In this document: positions 35,178 through 44,346 of the stretch, piece after piece | Numbering within the stretch: the stretch's first letter is position 1 | Layout of the letters: every line of letters starts with the position of its first letter | Source: Clostridia bacterium | Lineage (GTDB): Bacteria; Bacillota; Clostridia; Oscillospirales; Butyricicoccaceae | DNA: 64,000 nt | Assembly: GCA_017408485.1 (NCBI GenBank) | Contig: JAFQUM010000014.1 | Location: 62,001-126,000 of the forward strand | Reading direction: 5' to 3' | Notes under the pieces: generated by a model | Told to the model about the DNA's origin: nothing | What the model saw: only the letters and a program-made list of their open reading frames with translations | The model's database searches: none | Made by a program: the position numbers and the translations under genes

Positions 35178-36371
35178 TCACTGTTCAAGTGATTTTTGTG
35201 AATTTTTTATGTCTTCAACGGCTTTTTTCAGGCACTCGCACTTCTCTGTGCCGATAAAACCGCGGTCGCGGCATTTGGGGCAATCGGGGGTGTTATCCAG
35301 CCAATCGGCAGGCAGGTCGAAACTTTTGAGAACCCGTGCCCGCTCCTCTGTAAGTACTGCCCTCTGTGCAAGCAGGCTTTCCCTCTTTTCGCCTGTTGAG
35401 CGGGCGGCCTGAGAAGCAAGTAATCTTATCTGCCTTTCCAATTGCTCAAAGTCGGGACTCTTTTTGATGAGCGCCTCAAGCCTTCTGTGCTGACGGATCT
35501 CCCGGTCGGAGCGCTTCTTTTCAAATTGTGCAATGACCTGTGCTTCTATAGCGGAATTATCAAGGGCGGGTTGCTGTACCTTGCGGGTCTTGTCAGCCTC
35601 AGCGCGCTTTGCCGTGGTTATGCCCTCCTTATGCCAACGCTCTAAAATGGCGTTGAGATAGGCAAAAGACACCTCGTGGGTACGCGCCATCATACGCTCA
35701 TAGGCAAGCTTTATCATTTCGTCGTCAAAGCCCATAGAGATCCATTTTTCAATGAATGCACGCTCACTGTCGGAGGGACGGCGGCCATAAAATCCCAAAA
35801 TAGTCATAATAACGCTTACCCGACTTTGTTTTTCCTTGAGGGCGGTCAGATGCTCCACTGCCCGATCGTATGTATTGATACCATTATCGTTCCAATCATA
35901 GGATAGCCGTTCAATCTCACGAATATTCAATCTGCGCCGTGAGCGGCAATAGTTTATCATAAGCATCAGCACATCGCAGGGCAGACCAAGATCATAATGA
36001 ACGGTACAAAGCGCCTCTAAATCGTTTCTGCGAAGTATTCTGCCCAAAGCGCCCTCAAGATAGCCGCAGAGATTTCTAAAATCCGCATCGCCTTCCCGCA
36101 GTGCGGCAAGCTCGGCGGGATCGGTAGGCTTGGTATCTCGGGGAGGCATTGTGCCCTCCTCGGAAATTATGCCGTACATAAGCAGAGTGTTTGCTGCCTT
36201 CTGCGCCTGTTTTTCGGTAAACTTGAGCTCGGCTGCAGCCTGAGAAAGCAAGCAACTCTCGCCGTGGACGGTCATATACAGATAGAGGAGCGCGGCATCG
36301 CCTTCGCCTGCGCGGGTAAGCATAGCCGCGGCGGCATTTGGCTGAGCTCTTAAGATCAGCTTTTTTTCCAT
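35178..36371 (-). CDS. DnaD-domain replication protein with C-terminal zinc-finger-like motif
   Basis: 397 residues. An N-terminal winged-helix-like part (LTRAGEGDAALLYLYMTVHG...KAANTLLMYGIIS) is followed by a DnaD/DnaB-II domain (VSVIMTILGFYGRRPSDSE...FAYLNAILERWHKEG). A charged coiled stretch leads to CPKCRDRGFIGTEKCECLKK near the C-terminus. That Cys pattern is normally at the front of DnaI/DnaC-type helicase loaders, which in related genomes follow the DnaD gene. Here no loader follows; the next gene is CofE-like. Role: initiation or restart of replication. Confidence 0.82.
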   Translation of the reverse strand: MEKKLILRAQPNAAAAMLTRAGEGDAALLYLYMTVHGESCLLSQAAAELKFTEKQAQKAANTLLMYGIISEEGTMPPRDTKPTDPAELAALREGDADFRNLCGYLEGALGRILRRNDLEALCTVHYDLGLPCDVLMLMINYCRSRRRLNIREIERLSYDWNDNGINTYDRAVEHLTALKEKQSRVSVIMTILGFYGRRPSDSERAFIEKWISMGFDDEMIKLAYERMMARTHEVSFAYLNAILERWHKEGITTAKRAEADKTRKVQQPALDNSAIEAQVIAQFEKKRSDREIRQHRRLEALIKKSPDFEQLERQIRLLASQAARSTGEKRESLLAQRAVLTEERARVLKSFDLPADWLDNTPDCPKCRDRGFIGTEKCECLKKAVEDIKNSQKSLEQ

Positions 36372-36473
36372 TTTGCCCCTCCTTTTGTCAAAAATAATCG
36401 ATACATGGATATTATAACAAAAAAATATCTTAAGTTAAATATAAATAATATATACTTTGACAAATTTTTTGGG

Positions 36474-36502
36474 TAGACTTTTTATAGAATTATGTGTATA
36501 AT
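36474..36502 (+). promoter_or_regulatory. Promoter of the glmU-prs-pth-mfd run
   Basis: TAGACT (36474-36479), 17 bases, TATAAT (36497-36502). A better -35 sequence TTGACA lies at 36457-36462 but its spacing to TATAAT is too long, so it could drive a second start using TATAGA at 36483-36488 (20-base spacing, poor). Confidence 0.45.
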
Positions 36503-36556
36503 TATATTAACAATAGTTTAAAAGGGAAAAGTGCACAGGAAAGGGGAAAGAATCAA

Positions 36557-37663
36557 ATGACAGCAGTCGTCTTTATGAGCATATCCCGCCGCAGCGCCGC
36601 TGTGGAGATTTTGTCATACCCCGTGCTTTCCTATATGATAGATGCCTGTAGCTGTATCAGCGATAAGATCTATTGCGATGCGGCTTTAGACGGAATAGAT
36701 GAACGTGCAAGCACCTTTGAAGATTTTTCTGCTCTTTGTGAGGAGATTAAAGGCTCGGATAGGGTGCTTGCTGTTTTTGCACCCGCACCCAATCTCAGCG
36801 CAGAGACCATAAAGGCTTTCGTTGAAGGAGATGCTCCCGCTTGCCTTGGCAGAGGAAAGATGCGTGCGGCAGCATTGGTCGAGCCTAAAGACCTCACCCA
36901 AAGCATTATGGAAAACGATTTTCCCATAGTCAGCATTCCCGACGGCGAGTGGCTTTTTGCCGAAACTCCCGAAACGGTCTATGCCGCTCAGGAGCAGCTT
37001 CGCCGCAAGATAAATATGCAGCATATGAAAAACGGCGTTTATATGGTCGACCCCAACAGTACCCATATTAGCCCCTTTGCAGAGATCGAGTCGGGAACTA
37101 CCATTTTGCCCGGTTGCCTTATTTACGGCAAGAGTAGGATAGGTAAGGATTGCACCATCGGCCCCAATTGTATGCTGAAAAATGCCATCATCGGCGATAA
37201 TACAAGCGTCAATGCTTCTCAGATCACCGATAGCTCGGTGGGAAGAAATACCACAGTTGGACCTTTTGCGTATATCCGTCCCAAGTGCAAGGTGGGGGAT
37301 AATGCACGAATCGGTGATTTTGTCGAGCTGAAAAACTCAAATATCGGAAACGGCACAAAGGTCTCACATTTGACCTATATCGGCGACAGCGATTTCGGCG
37401 AAAAGATAAATGTAGGCTGCGGCGTTGTAACCGTCAACTATGACGGCAAGAATAAATACCGCACCACAGTGGGTGACAACAGCTTCGTGGGCTGTAATGT
37501 CAATCTTGTTTCACCCGTCAAGGTGGGGGACGGCGCATATATTGCCGCAGGCTCCACCATTACAGAGGATATTCCCGAAAACTGCCTTGCCATTGCAAGA
37601 GAGAGACAGACCATCAAGGAAGGCTGGGCAGAAAAACGCCGCCAAGACGGAAAGCTTAAGTAA
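36557..37663 (+). CDS. GlmU-type protein with degenerate uridyltransferase half and intact acetyltransferase half
   Basis: 368 residues against the usual 450-460. From about residue 145 the left-handed beta-helix matches GlmU: INMQHMKNGVYMVDPNSTHI, VGPFAYIRPKCKVG, GDFVELKNSNIG, the catalytic His in VSHLTYIGDSDFG, and VTVNYDGKNKYRTTVGD. This half acetylates glucosamine-1-phosphate. The first 145 residues lack the LAAGxGTRM nucleotide-binding loop. They keep only echoes of the pyrophosphorylase fold (PVLSYMIDA, VLAVFAPAPNLSAETIKAF), so UTP transfer should be lost. ATG 36557 has AGGAAAGGGG upstream. Position before prs and pth is the conserved Firmicute place of glmU. Confidence 0.85.
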   Translation: MTAVVFMSISRRSAAVEILSYPVLSYMIDACSCISDKIYCDAALDGIDERASTFEDFSALCEEIKGSDRVLAVFAPAPNLSAETIKAFVEGDAPACLGRGKMRAAALVEPKDLTQSIMENDFPIVSIPDGEWLFAETPETVYAAQEQLRRKINMQHMKNGVYMVDPNSTHISPFAEIESGTTILPGCLIYGKSRIGKDCTIGPNCMLKNAIIGDNTSVNASQITDSSVGRNTTVGPFAYIRPKCKVGDNARIGDFVELKNSNIGNGTKVSHLTYIGDSDFGEKINVGCGVVTVNYDGKNKYRTTVGDNSFVGCNVNLVSPVKVGDGAYIAAGSTITEDIPENCLAIARERQTIKEGWAEKRRQDGKLK

Positions 37664-37697
37664 TTTATTATTAATACATATATGGGGGTAAATCAAA

Positions 37698-38657
37698 ATG
37701 ATTTCTCACGGCACAAAGATCAAGATTTTCACAGGTAACGCACATCCGCGCCTTGCTAAAGAGATCGCCGAGCAGCTCGGTCTTCCTGTCAGCAAGTCCA
37801 CTGTCAGCAAGTTTTCTGACGGTGAAATAGCTATTTCCATCGGTGAAACAGTCCGTGGTTGTGACGTATTCGTTGTTCAGCCTACTTGCTATCCTGTCAA
37901 CGATAACCTTATGGAGCTTCTCATTATGATCGATGCGTTCAAGAGAGCATCCGCAGGCCGTATTACAGCGGTTATTCCTTATTTCGGTTATGCCCGTCAG
38001 GACAGAAAGGCAAAGGCAAGAGATCCCATCTCTGCGCGTTTAGTTGCTGACCTTATCGAAGCCGCAGGTGCAGACCGCGTTTTGACTATGGACCTGCACG
38101 CTTCACAGATTCAGGGATTCTTCAACATTCCCGTTGACAATCTGCTTGGAACATCCATTCTTTCTCCCTTCTTTGCTGAGAAGGTTGGCGCAAGCGTTGA
38201 TGAGTTTGTGGTCGTTTCTCCTGACCTTGGCTCTGTCAGCCGTGCCCGTAAGTTCACCGAAAAGCTTGATCTCCCCCTTGCTATAATCGACAAGCGCCGC
38301 CAAAAGGCAAATGTCTCCGAGGTTATGAACATCATCGGTGATGTTAAGGATAAGAAGGTTATGCTGGTTGACGATATGATCGACACAGCAGGCACTCTGT
38401 GCAATGCTGCCCGCGCTCTTAAGGAGATCGGCGGCGCAAAGGATATCTTTGCTTGTGCAACCCATGGCGTTCTGTCCGGACCCGCGATCGAAAGAATTGA
38501 AAACAGCCCCATCAGCAAGTGCTATCTGCTTGACACCGTTCCCGTAACCGGTGAAAAGCTTATCGATAAGATCGAGATACTGCCCGTTTCTCATATGTTT
38601 ACCGAGGCTATCAAGCGCATCTACGAAGAGGCTTCTGTTTCCGATCTCTTCTCATAA
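37698..38657 (+). CDS. prs: Ribose-phosphate pyrophosphokinase (PRPP synthetase)
   Basis: 319 residues, the normal length. Motifs: FSDGEIAISIGETVRGCDVFVVQ (ribose/ATP site), PYFGYARQDRKAKARDPIS, TMDLHASQIQGFF and the PRPP loop VMLVDDMIDTAGTLCNAA. It makes PRPP from ribose-5-phosphate and ATP for nucleotide, His and Trp synthesis. TATGGGGGT precedes ATG 37698. Second gene of the glmU run. Confidence 0.96.
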   Translation: MISHGTKIKIFTGNAHPRLAKEIAEQLGLPVSKSTVSKFSDGEIAISIGETVRGCDVFVVQPTCYPVNDNLMELLIMIDAFKRASAGRITAVIPYFGYARQDRKAKARDPISARLVADLIEAAGADRVLTMDLHASQIQGFFNIPVDNLLGTSILSPFFAEKVGASVDEFVVVSPDLGSVSRARKFTEKLDLPLAIIDKRRQKANVSEVMNIIGDVKDKKVMLVDDMIDTAGTLCNAARALKEIGGAKDIFACATHGVLSGPAIERIENSPISKCYLLDTVPVTGEKLIDKIEILPVSHMFTEAIKRIYEEASVSDLFS

Positions 38658-38671
38658 TTACATAAAACCGA

Positions 38672-38702
38672 TTAAGCCGAGGGGCGCAAACCCTCGGCTT
38701 AA
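38672..38702 (+). other. Strong hairpin without U-tract between prs and pth
   Basis: TTAAGCCGAGGG (38672-38683), loop GCGCAAA, inverse CCCTCGGCTTAA (to 38702). It is followed by AAATAAACGG rather than T's, and the pth ribosome site comes 7 bases later. It looks like an mRNA-stabilising or processing hairpin protecting the prs 3' end, not a terminator. Confidence 0.6.
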
Positions 38703-38718
38703 ATAAACGGAGTGATAG

Positions 38719-39318
38719 ATTATTTTCAGACGAAAAAAAGATACTGCCCCTGCAAATATAGATTACATCGTTGCAGGACTTGGCAATCCCGGCAGCAAGT
38801 ATCAGCGCACCCGTCACAATGCGGGCTTTGAAGCGGCAGACCTGCTTTGCCAAAAGCTTGGCGGCGACCGAATGAAAAAGGTCAAGTGCAAGGCGCTGTT
38901 TGAAATATGCAAGCTGGGAAGCAAGAATATTCTTATAATGAAGCCACAGACCTATATGAATCTGTCTGGCGAGGCGGTTCGTGATATGGCAGAGGCATAT
39001 TCTGTACCTCCCGAGCGTATCATTGTAGTGTTCGATGATATCTCCCTTCCTGCGGGAAGGATCAGAGTCAAGCGCTCGGGCAGCGACGGCGGTCATAACG
39101 GAATAAAGAATATTCTTTATCATCTGCAAAGCGACAAGTTCCCTCGTGTAAAAATAGGAATGGGCGCACCCGAAGGCGAAAGCCTGGTGGATTATGTCCT
39201 CGATGTAATGGACGGCGACGCGCTCAAGGGTGTGAAAATGGCCCCCGATGCGGTTTGCACCCTTATTGAACAGGGTGTGGATCAGGCAATGCAGGATTTT
39301 AATTCGAAAAAAGCATAA
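38719..39318 (+). CDS. pth: Peptidyl-tRNA hydrolase, apparent ATT start
   Basis: 199 residues if begun at ATT 38719 (or ATT 38722). GGAG at 38709-38712 lies 6 (or 9) bases upstream and TAG stands directly before. There is no ATG, GTG or TTG in frame until 38872, and a start there would delete the active site. Visible family features: IVAGLGNPGSKYQRTRHNAGF with catalytic His33, MKPQTYMNLSG, FDDISLPAGRIRV with the conserved Asp, and GSDGGHNGIKNI. It frees tRNA from peptidyl-tRNA dropped by ribosomes. The non-AUG start may limit its level, or an upstream base may be wrong. Confidence 0.85.
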   Translation: MIFRRKKDTAPANIDYIVAGLGNPGSKYQRTRHNAGFEAADLLCQKLGGDRMKKVKCKALFEICKLGSKNILIMKPQTYMNLSGEAVRDMAEAYSVPPERIIVVFDDISLPAGRIRVKRSGSDGGHNGIKNILYHLQSDKFPRVKIGMGAPEGESLVDYVLDVMDGDALKGVKMAPDAVCTLIEQGVDQAMQDFNSKKA

Positions 39319-39326
39319 TTGCGACA

Positions 39327-39476
39327 CCCCACCAAATACTTTGGTGGGGCAAAGCCTTATACTTAAAATCACCTTTCTCCGCAATACCACGCCGCGTTGG
39401 CTCGTCTTGCGAGGCGATATGATTTTTTGAATAAAAAGCCTTCTCCTTGAGGAGAAGGTGTCAGCTTATAGCTGAC
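39327..39476. repeat. REP-like hairpins between pth and mfd
   Basis: CCCCACCAAA-TAC-TTTGGTGGGG (39327-39349), then CCTTCTCC-TTGA-GGAGAAGG (39439-39458) followed by GTCAGC-TTATA-GCTGAC (39460-39476). The last two form the same pair of adjacent hairpins seen at 51459-51493. Confidence 0.6.
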
Positions 39477-39503
39477 GGATGAGGTGTCCAAGAAAGGAAA
39501 AAT

Positions 39504-42500
39504 ATGCAAACATTATTGAGCAGTGTTAAAAAACTGCAGGAATACGGCAGTCTGCTTGCCGATATCACTGCGGGTAAAAAGGTGTCGCTTTACGGAGCGG
39601 CGCCTGTTCATCGTGCTCATTTTGTTTCGGCGATATTGTCAGATTGCAAAAATCCCCTTTGTGTTATTACCTCCGATGATGCGGCATCCCGTCATTTTGC
39701 CGCCGATGTGGAGGCTTTTTGCGGGGAGCAACCCGCTGTTTTAGCCGCCCGAGATCTTATATTCCACGATGCCGAAGGCGTTTCACGCGATATTGAGCAG
39801 CAGAGAATGGGTGCGCTATATTCCTTTGGTACGGGAATGAGCAGAATAATGATCGCTTCTGCCGAAGCCTTGATGCTTCGCACCATTCCAAAAGAAACAC
39901 TTCCCAAATGCGCCGTAATACTAAAAGAGGGCGAAAGCTACGATCTGTCCGCGCTTTGCGAGATTTTTGTTGCTTGCGGCTATACCCGTTGCGAGCAGAT
40001 AGAGGGCGCGGGACAGTTTGCTCTCCGCGGCGGCATTCTTGATATTTTTCCCGCAGGCGCCGCCGCTCCCGTTCGTGCTGAATTCTTCGGTGACGATATA
40101 GACCTGCTTTCTGAGTTTGACATCAACTCACAGCGCCGCACCGAAAAGGTTGACAAGGTCAACATTTTGCCCGCAAAAGAGGTGCTTCCTCGACTTGCCG
40201 AAGGCGGTCAGGAGGGCTTTTGCAAGGCACTTTTGGACTATTCCAATAAAAAGAACATAAACGACGCACTCCGCACCCGCCTTATTTCCGACAGTGAAAA
40301 GGCATCTCAAGGCGCATTGTTCTCCGCTGACAGATGGATGGATTTTGTCTATCCCTTTGCCACCGGTTTTGACCATCTACCCGACGGCACCTTGCTTGTT
40401 TTCAGTGATACCGCCGCCGTCCGCGCCGCTGCCGAAAGTCTGGATAAGCGTATGCAGGAGGAGGTCAAGGACCTTCTCGAGCGTGGTGCGCTTGCACCCT
40501 CAAAACGGGGATTTAACCTGACCGAGGGCGAGTTTTGGTCAGCGGTGCAAAACTACGGCGTTGCCTTTATGGACAGCTTTCTTTCAAGCAGCAAGGTTAC
40601 TCTTGACAGTATTTTATCCATAACTGCAAAGCAATTGCCCGCCTGCGGAAATGTGGAAACAATGGTATCCGACCTTGAAAACTACACTGGGCATAACTAC
40701 ACCCTCTATGCCCTTGCGGGCGGAGAAACGCGAGCAAAATCAATTACGACTATTCTTGATGAGCACGGCTTTTCCTGCGTCAGTAGCGGGAGTCAGGCGG
40801 GCAAAGGCAGGGTCTGTGTTCTGCCTACCGCCCTTTCAAGCGGTTTTGAATATCCCTCCATCGGACTTGCGGTCATCTCACAGACCGAGGGCAGAAAAAA
40901 GCCTACCCGCCGCAAGGCAAAAAGCAGCTCTAAAAACCACATACAATCCTTCAGTGATCTTGTGCCCGGCGACCTCGTTGTTCACGAGAACCACGGAATC
41001 GGCAGATTTGTGTCCCTCGAGCGCATTCAGGTGGAGGGCGCGTGGCGCGATTATCTGAAGATTGCCTTTGATGGAAGCGATGTAGTGTTTGTCCCTGCAA
41101 CCGCTTTGCATCTTGTAAGCAAGTATATCGGCGCGGGAGAAAATACTACCGTCAAGCTTTCCAAGCTGGGCGGAATGAGCTGGGAAAAGGCAAAAGCAAG
41201 AGCCAAGAAATCCGCTCAGGATCTTGCGGAGGGACTTATCAAGCTTTATGCCGCAAGGCAGAAGATAGACGGCTTCCCCTTTGACCCCGATAACGATTGG
41301 CAACGTGGCTTTGAAGAAGCCTTTGAATATGAAGAGACAGAGGATCAGCTGCTCTGCACTCAGGAGATAAAGAGCGATATGCAAAAGCCCTATCCTATGG
41401 ACAGATTGCTCTGCGGTGATGTTGGCTTCGGCAAGACAGAGGTGGCATTCCGCGCCATTATGAAATGCGTGCTGTCAGGCAAGCAGGCGGCGATCCTTGC
41501 ACCTACTACAGTGCTGGCAAGGCAGCATTTTGTGTCGGCTTGTCAGCGTTTTGGCAGCTATCCCATAAAAATAGAAATGATGAGCCGCTTCCGCACGAGC
41601 GCCCAGCTAAAAGCCACCGCAAAAAGGGTCACTTCGGGGGAATGCGATCTGCTTATCGGTACACACCGCATATTGCAAAAGGACGTAATTTTCAAGGACC
41701 TTGGTCTGCTTGTGGTTGACGAGGAGCAACGCTTCGGCGTTACCCACAAGGAAAAGATAAAACAAATGACTCAGGCGGTGGATGTGCTGACCCTTACTGC
41801 AACACCCATTCCCCGAACGCTGAATATGGCACTTTCGGGAATTAAAGATATGTCGGTGCTTGAGGAAGCACCCTTTGGCAGACAGCCGGTGCAGACCTAT
41901 GTGCTGGAGCACGATGATAATGTTATATATGACGCCATCCGCCGTGAGCTTGCCCGCGGAGGGCAGGTGTACTATCTGCATAATAGGGTGGAGAGCATTG
42001 AGCGTGTTGCATCAAGGCTTAGAATGGTATTCCCCGATGAGAATATTGCCACCGCCCACGGAAAAATGGATGAAAAGACCATCAGCGAGGTTATGAACGG
42101 AATGTATTCCGGAGAAATAGCAATAATGGTCTGCACTACCATTATTGAAACGGGTGTTGACATACCCAATGTAAATACCCTTATAATAGAAGATGCGGAC
42201 AAGATGGGACTTGCTCAGCTTCATCAGATAAGGGGAAGAGTAGGTCGTTCACCCCGCAGAGCCTATGCCTACCTGACCTATAAGAGAGGCAAGGTACTGA
42301 CCGAAATATCCCAAAAGAGGCTTTCGGCTATACGAGAGTTTGCCGAGTTTGGCTCAGGCTTTAAGATAGCAATGCGCGATTTGGAGATACGCGGCGCGGG
42401 AAATCTTCTTGGTGCAGAGCAAAGCGGACATATGATGAGTGTTGGCTATGATATGTACCTGCAGTTGCTTGAAGAAGCCACAGTGGAGATAAAGGGCGAG

Positions 42501-42962
42501 AAGCCTGTCCGACGCACCGATTGCACCGCCGATATACTTGTTTCTGCGGGATTGCCACAGACATATATTTCCGATCCCGGCACAAGGGTGGATGTGTATC
42601 GCCGCATTGCGAATATTACCGATATTGATGATTTCAGAGATATGCAGGACGAGCTTATCGACCGCTTCGGAGATATCCCCGCTTCAGCACAGACACTGTT
42701 GGATATTGCACTGCTTCGTGCTGATGCTTCCCGCGCGGATATAAAAGAGATCACTCAGCGGGACGGAAAGCTTTATTTCTACCTCCGCGACATTCAGCCT
42801 GAAAGGGTATTGGGTTTGTGCGCCTTGCCCGATTTCAAGGTGCGCCTTACCATAAATGCAGGGAATAAGCCTTGCTTTGTCCTCAAACTCAAACCGGGAG
42901 AAAACTCACTTGTTGCGGCAAAGAAGCTTGTTGCGTTCTATTCGGAAGGAGGAAAACAATGA
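39504..42962 (+). CDS. mfd: Transcription-repair coupling factor Mfd
   Basis: 1152 residues, full length. The UvrB-like N-terminal module ends with GGILDIFPAG; the polymerase-interacting domain has LVPGDLVVHENHGIGRFVSLERI. The RecG-like translocase carries Walker A GDVGFGKTEVAF, Walker B LLVVDEEQRFG, TATPIPRTL and the late IIETGVDIPNVNTLIIEDADKMGLAQLHQIRGRVGR. A TRCF C-terminal domain follows. It removes stalled RNA polymerase and recruits UvrA. The stop overlaps the next gene (ATGA). Confidence 0.95.
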   Translation: MQTLLSSVKKLQEYGSLLADITAGKKVSLYGAAPVHRAHFVSAILSDCKNPLCVITSDDAASRHFAADVEAFCGEQPAVLAARDLIFHDAEGVSRDIEQQRMGALYSFGTGMSRIMIASAEALMLRTIPKETLPKCAVILKEGESYDLSALCEIFVACGYTRCEQIEGAGQFALRGGILDIFPAGAAAPVRAEFFGDDIDLLSEFDINSQRRTEKVDKVNILPAKEVLPRLAEGGQEGFCKALLDYSNKKNINDALRTRLISDSEKASQGALFSADRWMDFVYPFATGFDHLPDGTLLVFSDTAAVRAAAESLDKRMQEEVKDLLERGALAPSKRGFNLTEGEFWSAVQNYGVAFMDSFLSSSKVTLDSILSITAKQLPACGNVETMVSDLENYTGHNYTLYALAGGETRAKSITTILDEHGFSCVSSGSQAGKGRVCVLPTALSSGFEYPSIGLAVISQTEGRKKPTRRKAKSSSKNHIQSFSDLVPGDLVVHENHGIGRFVSLERIQVEGAWRDYLKIAFDGSDVVFVPATALHLVSKYIGAGENTTVKLSKLGGMSWEKAKARAKKSAQDLAEGLIKLYAARQKIDGFPFDPDNDWQRGFEEAFEYEETEDQLLCTQEIKSDMQKPYPMDRLLCGDVGFGKTEVAFRAIMKCVLSGKQAAILAPTTVLARQHFVSACQRFGSYPIKIEMMSRFRTSAQLKATAKRVTSGECDLLIGTHRILQKDVIFKDLGLLVVDEEQRFGVTHKEKIKQMTQAVDVLTLTATPIPRTLNMALSGIKDMSVLEEAPFGRQPVQTYVLEHDDNVIYDAIRRELARGGQVYYLHNRVESIERVASRLRMVFPDENIATAHGKMDEKTISEVMNGMYSGEIAIMVCTTIIETGVDIPNVNTLIIEDADKMGLAQLHQIRGRVGRSPRRAYAYLTYKRGKVLTEISQKRLSAIREFAEFGSGFKIAMRDLEIRGAGNLLGAEQSGHMMSVGYDMYLQLLEEATVEIKGEKPVRRTDCTADILVSAGLPQTYISDPGTRVDVYRRIANITDIDDFRDMQDELIDRFGDIPASAQTLLDIALLRADASRADIKEITQRDGKLYFYLRDIQPERVLGLCALPDFKVRLTINAGNKPCFVLKLKPGENSLVAAKKLVAFYSEGGKQ

Positions 42963-43939
42963 AAAAAACAGTAGCATTTTTACTGACACTGCTATTGTGC
43001 CTTTGCACCTTGACCGCCTGCAAGGGTACGGGCAAGGCACTGACTGTCAACGGCGAAAAGGTGGACCAAGCGGAATATGCATTTTTCCTCAACTACAACC
43101 GAATAAGCTTTTTAGCCGATAAGAGCAGCTATACCAAGGATGAGCTTAAGCAGGCTCGGGAAAGAGCGATAGAGCAGATAGTTCTCAATGAGACAGTTCG
43201 CCAAAAGTGCGAAAAATACGGCATAAAGCTTTCAAAAGAACAGAAAAAGCAGCTTGAAAGTGATAAAAAAGCCTTCGTCAAGGCGCTGGGCGGAAACGCA
43301 AAGTACCTTGAGTATCTCAAGGCGGCGTGCCTGACCGATCGCGGCTATGACAAGCTGGCTGAAAATGAGATGTATTACAATATGCTTCAGGAATATGTCC
43401 AAAAGCAGAGCGACGAGGAGTATACCGATCAGCAGCTCAGGCAGTTTTTCGGTGAAAACTATATCTGCGTCAAATATGTCCGTCTTTCCATCACCGCCGA
43501 AAACGGCGAGCCTATGACCGAACACGGACTTGCTCAGGTCAGGACGCAGGCAGAGTCCATACTTGCTCAGTCCAAAAACACCGAGACCGCCTTTGAAGAG
43601 CTTATCCTGCGTTACAGTGATGATGTAGCGGAGGAAGGGGGCACAGAGGGAATCATCGTCAGCATCCTTGATGCCGAGGGGCAGCCTTATATCGAAACGG
43701 CATTTGGACTTGAAACTTGGGAGACCGCCCTTTGCCTGCAAAGCGACGGCTACTATATAGTGCAAAAGCAAGAAGTCCCCGCTACATACTTTGAAGAAAA
43801 CCGCAGTTATGTTCATCAGACCGCCCTTGACTACAGCTTTATGAAGCAGCTTGACGAGTGGTGCGTAGGTGCAAAGGTCAAGATAAAGGACGCGGTGTAT
43901 AAGATCAACTTTAAAAATATAGAGGAGTATATAAAATGA
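42959..43939 (+). CDS. Foldase-type lipoprotein (SurA/PrsA-like, degenerate parvulin domain)
   Basis: 326 residues from ATG 42959, overlapping mfd by ATGA with GGAAGGAGG upstream. Signal LLLCLCTLTAC is a lipobox. Residues 30-180 match the SurA-N-like chaperone arm (VNGEKVDQAEYAFFLNYNRI...LNETVRQKCEKYGIKLS). The PpiC-like part (ICVKYVRLSITAENGE...FEELILRYSDDVAEEGGTEG) lacks several rotamase residues, so a chaperone role without isomerase activity is likely. Such genes commonly follow mfd in clostridia. Confidence 0.8.
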   Translation: MKKTVAFLLTLLLCLCTLTACKGTGKALTVNGEKVDQAEYAFFLNYNRISFLADKSSYTKDELKQARERAIEQIVLNETVRQKCEKYGIKLSKEQKKQLESDKKAFVKALGGNAKYLEYLKAACLTDRGYDKLAENEMYYNMLQEYVQKQSDEEYTDQQLRQFFGENYICVKYVRLSITAENGEPMTEHGLAQVRTQAESILAQSKNTETAFEELILRYSDDVAEEGGTEGIIVSILDAEGQPYIETAFGLETWETALCLQSDGYYIVQKQEVPATYFEENRSYVHQTALDYSFMKQLDEWCVGAKVKIKDAVYKINFKNIEEYIK

Positions 43940-44337
43940 AAAAGCTGTTATTTGTTCTTTTGGCTATTTGTATGATCCTTGCGGGATGCTCATTTACCAA
44001 AGCCGAAGCGCCCGATATGGTGAGCTTTAAGATCGAAGAAGCCGCGGTTATGGAGATAACCTGCAAAAACGGCACCGATTTTACACAGATAACCGACAAA
44101 GAGGTAATTAGCAAGGTCTCGGATAGCATAAGCACGCTGACCTTCAAAAAGGGAAAATCTCAATCCCCCGAGGGCGATGCCTATGTCATAAAGTGGTATG
44201 ACAGCAAAGCACAGCATATTGAAACTATCACAGTATTTTCCGATATTATGATACTTTACGGCAAGGACAATATTAACTACGAGGCTCAAAACGGCAAGAT
44301 ATGTTATGATTACATTGCATCCCTGACCGAAAAATAA
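43936..44337 (+). CDS. Small lipoprotein of unknown function
   Basis: 133 residues. The lipobox is ICMILAGC. The mature part is a single small beta-rich domain with a paired Cys (ITCKNGTDF, GKICYDYIASL) and repeats the layout of DUF-type lipoproteins that carry a DTQ-like 'constant term plus threshold' fold; I cannot name it. ATGA overlap with the foldase gene couples translation. The transcript ends at the terminator at 44347. Confidence 0.7.
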   Translation: MKKLLFVLLAICMILAGCSFTKAEAPDMVSFKIEEAAVMEITCKNGTDFTQITDKEVISKVSDSISTLTFKKGKSQSPEGDAYVIKWYDSKAQHIETITVFSDIMILYGKDNINYEAQNGKICYDYIASLTEK

Positions 44338-44346
44338 ATTGCAAAG

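Noticed and set aside
38872-39318. Peptidyl-tRNA hydrolase starting at ATG 38872
   Set aside because: That start would drop the GLGNPG motif and the catalytic His, both encoded upstream in the same frame behind a good ribosome site.
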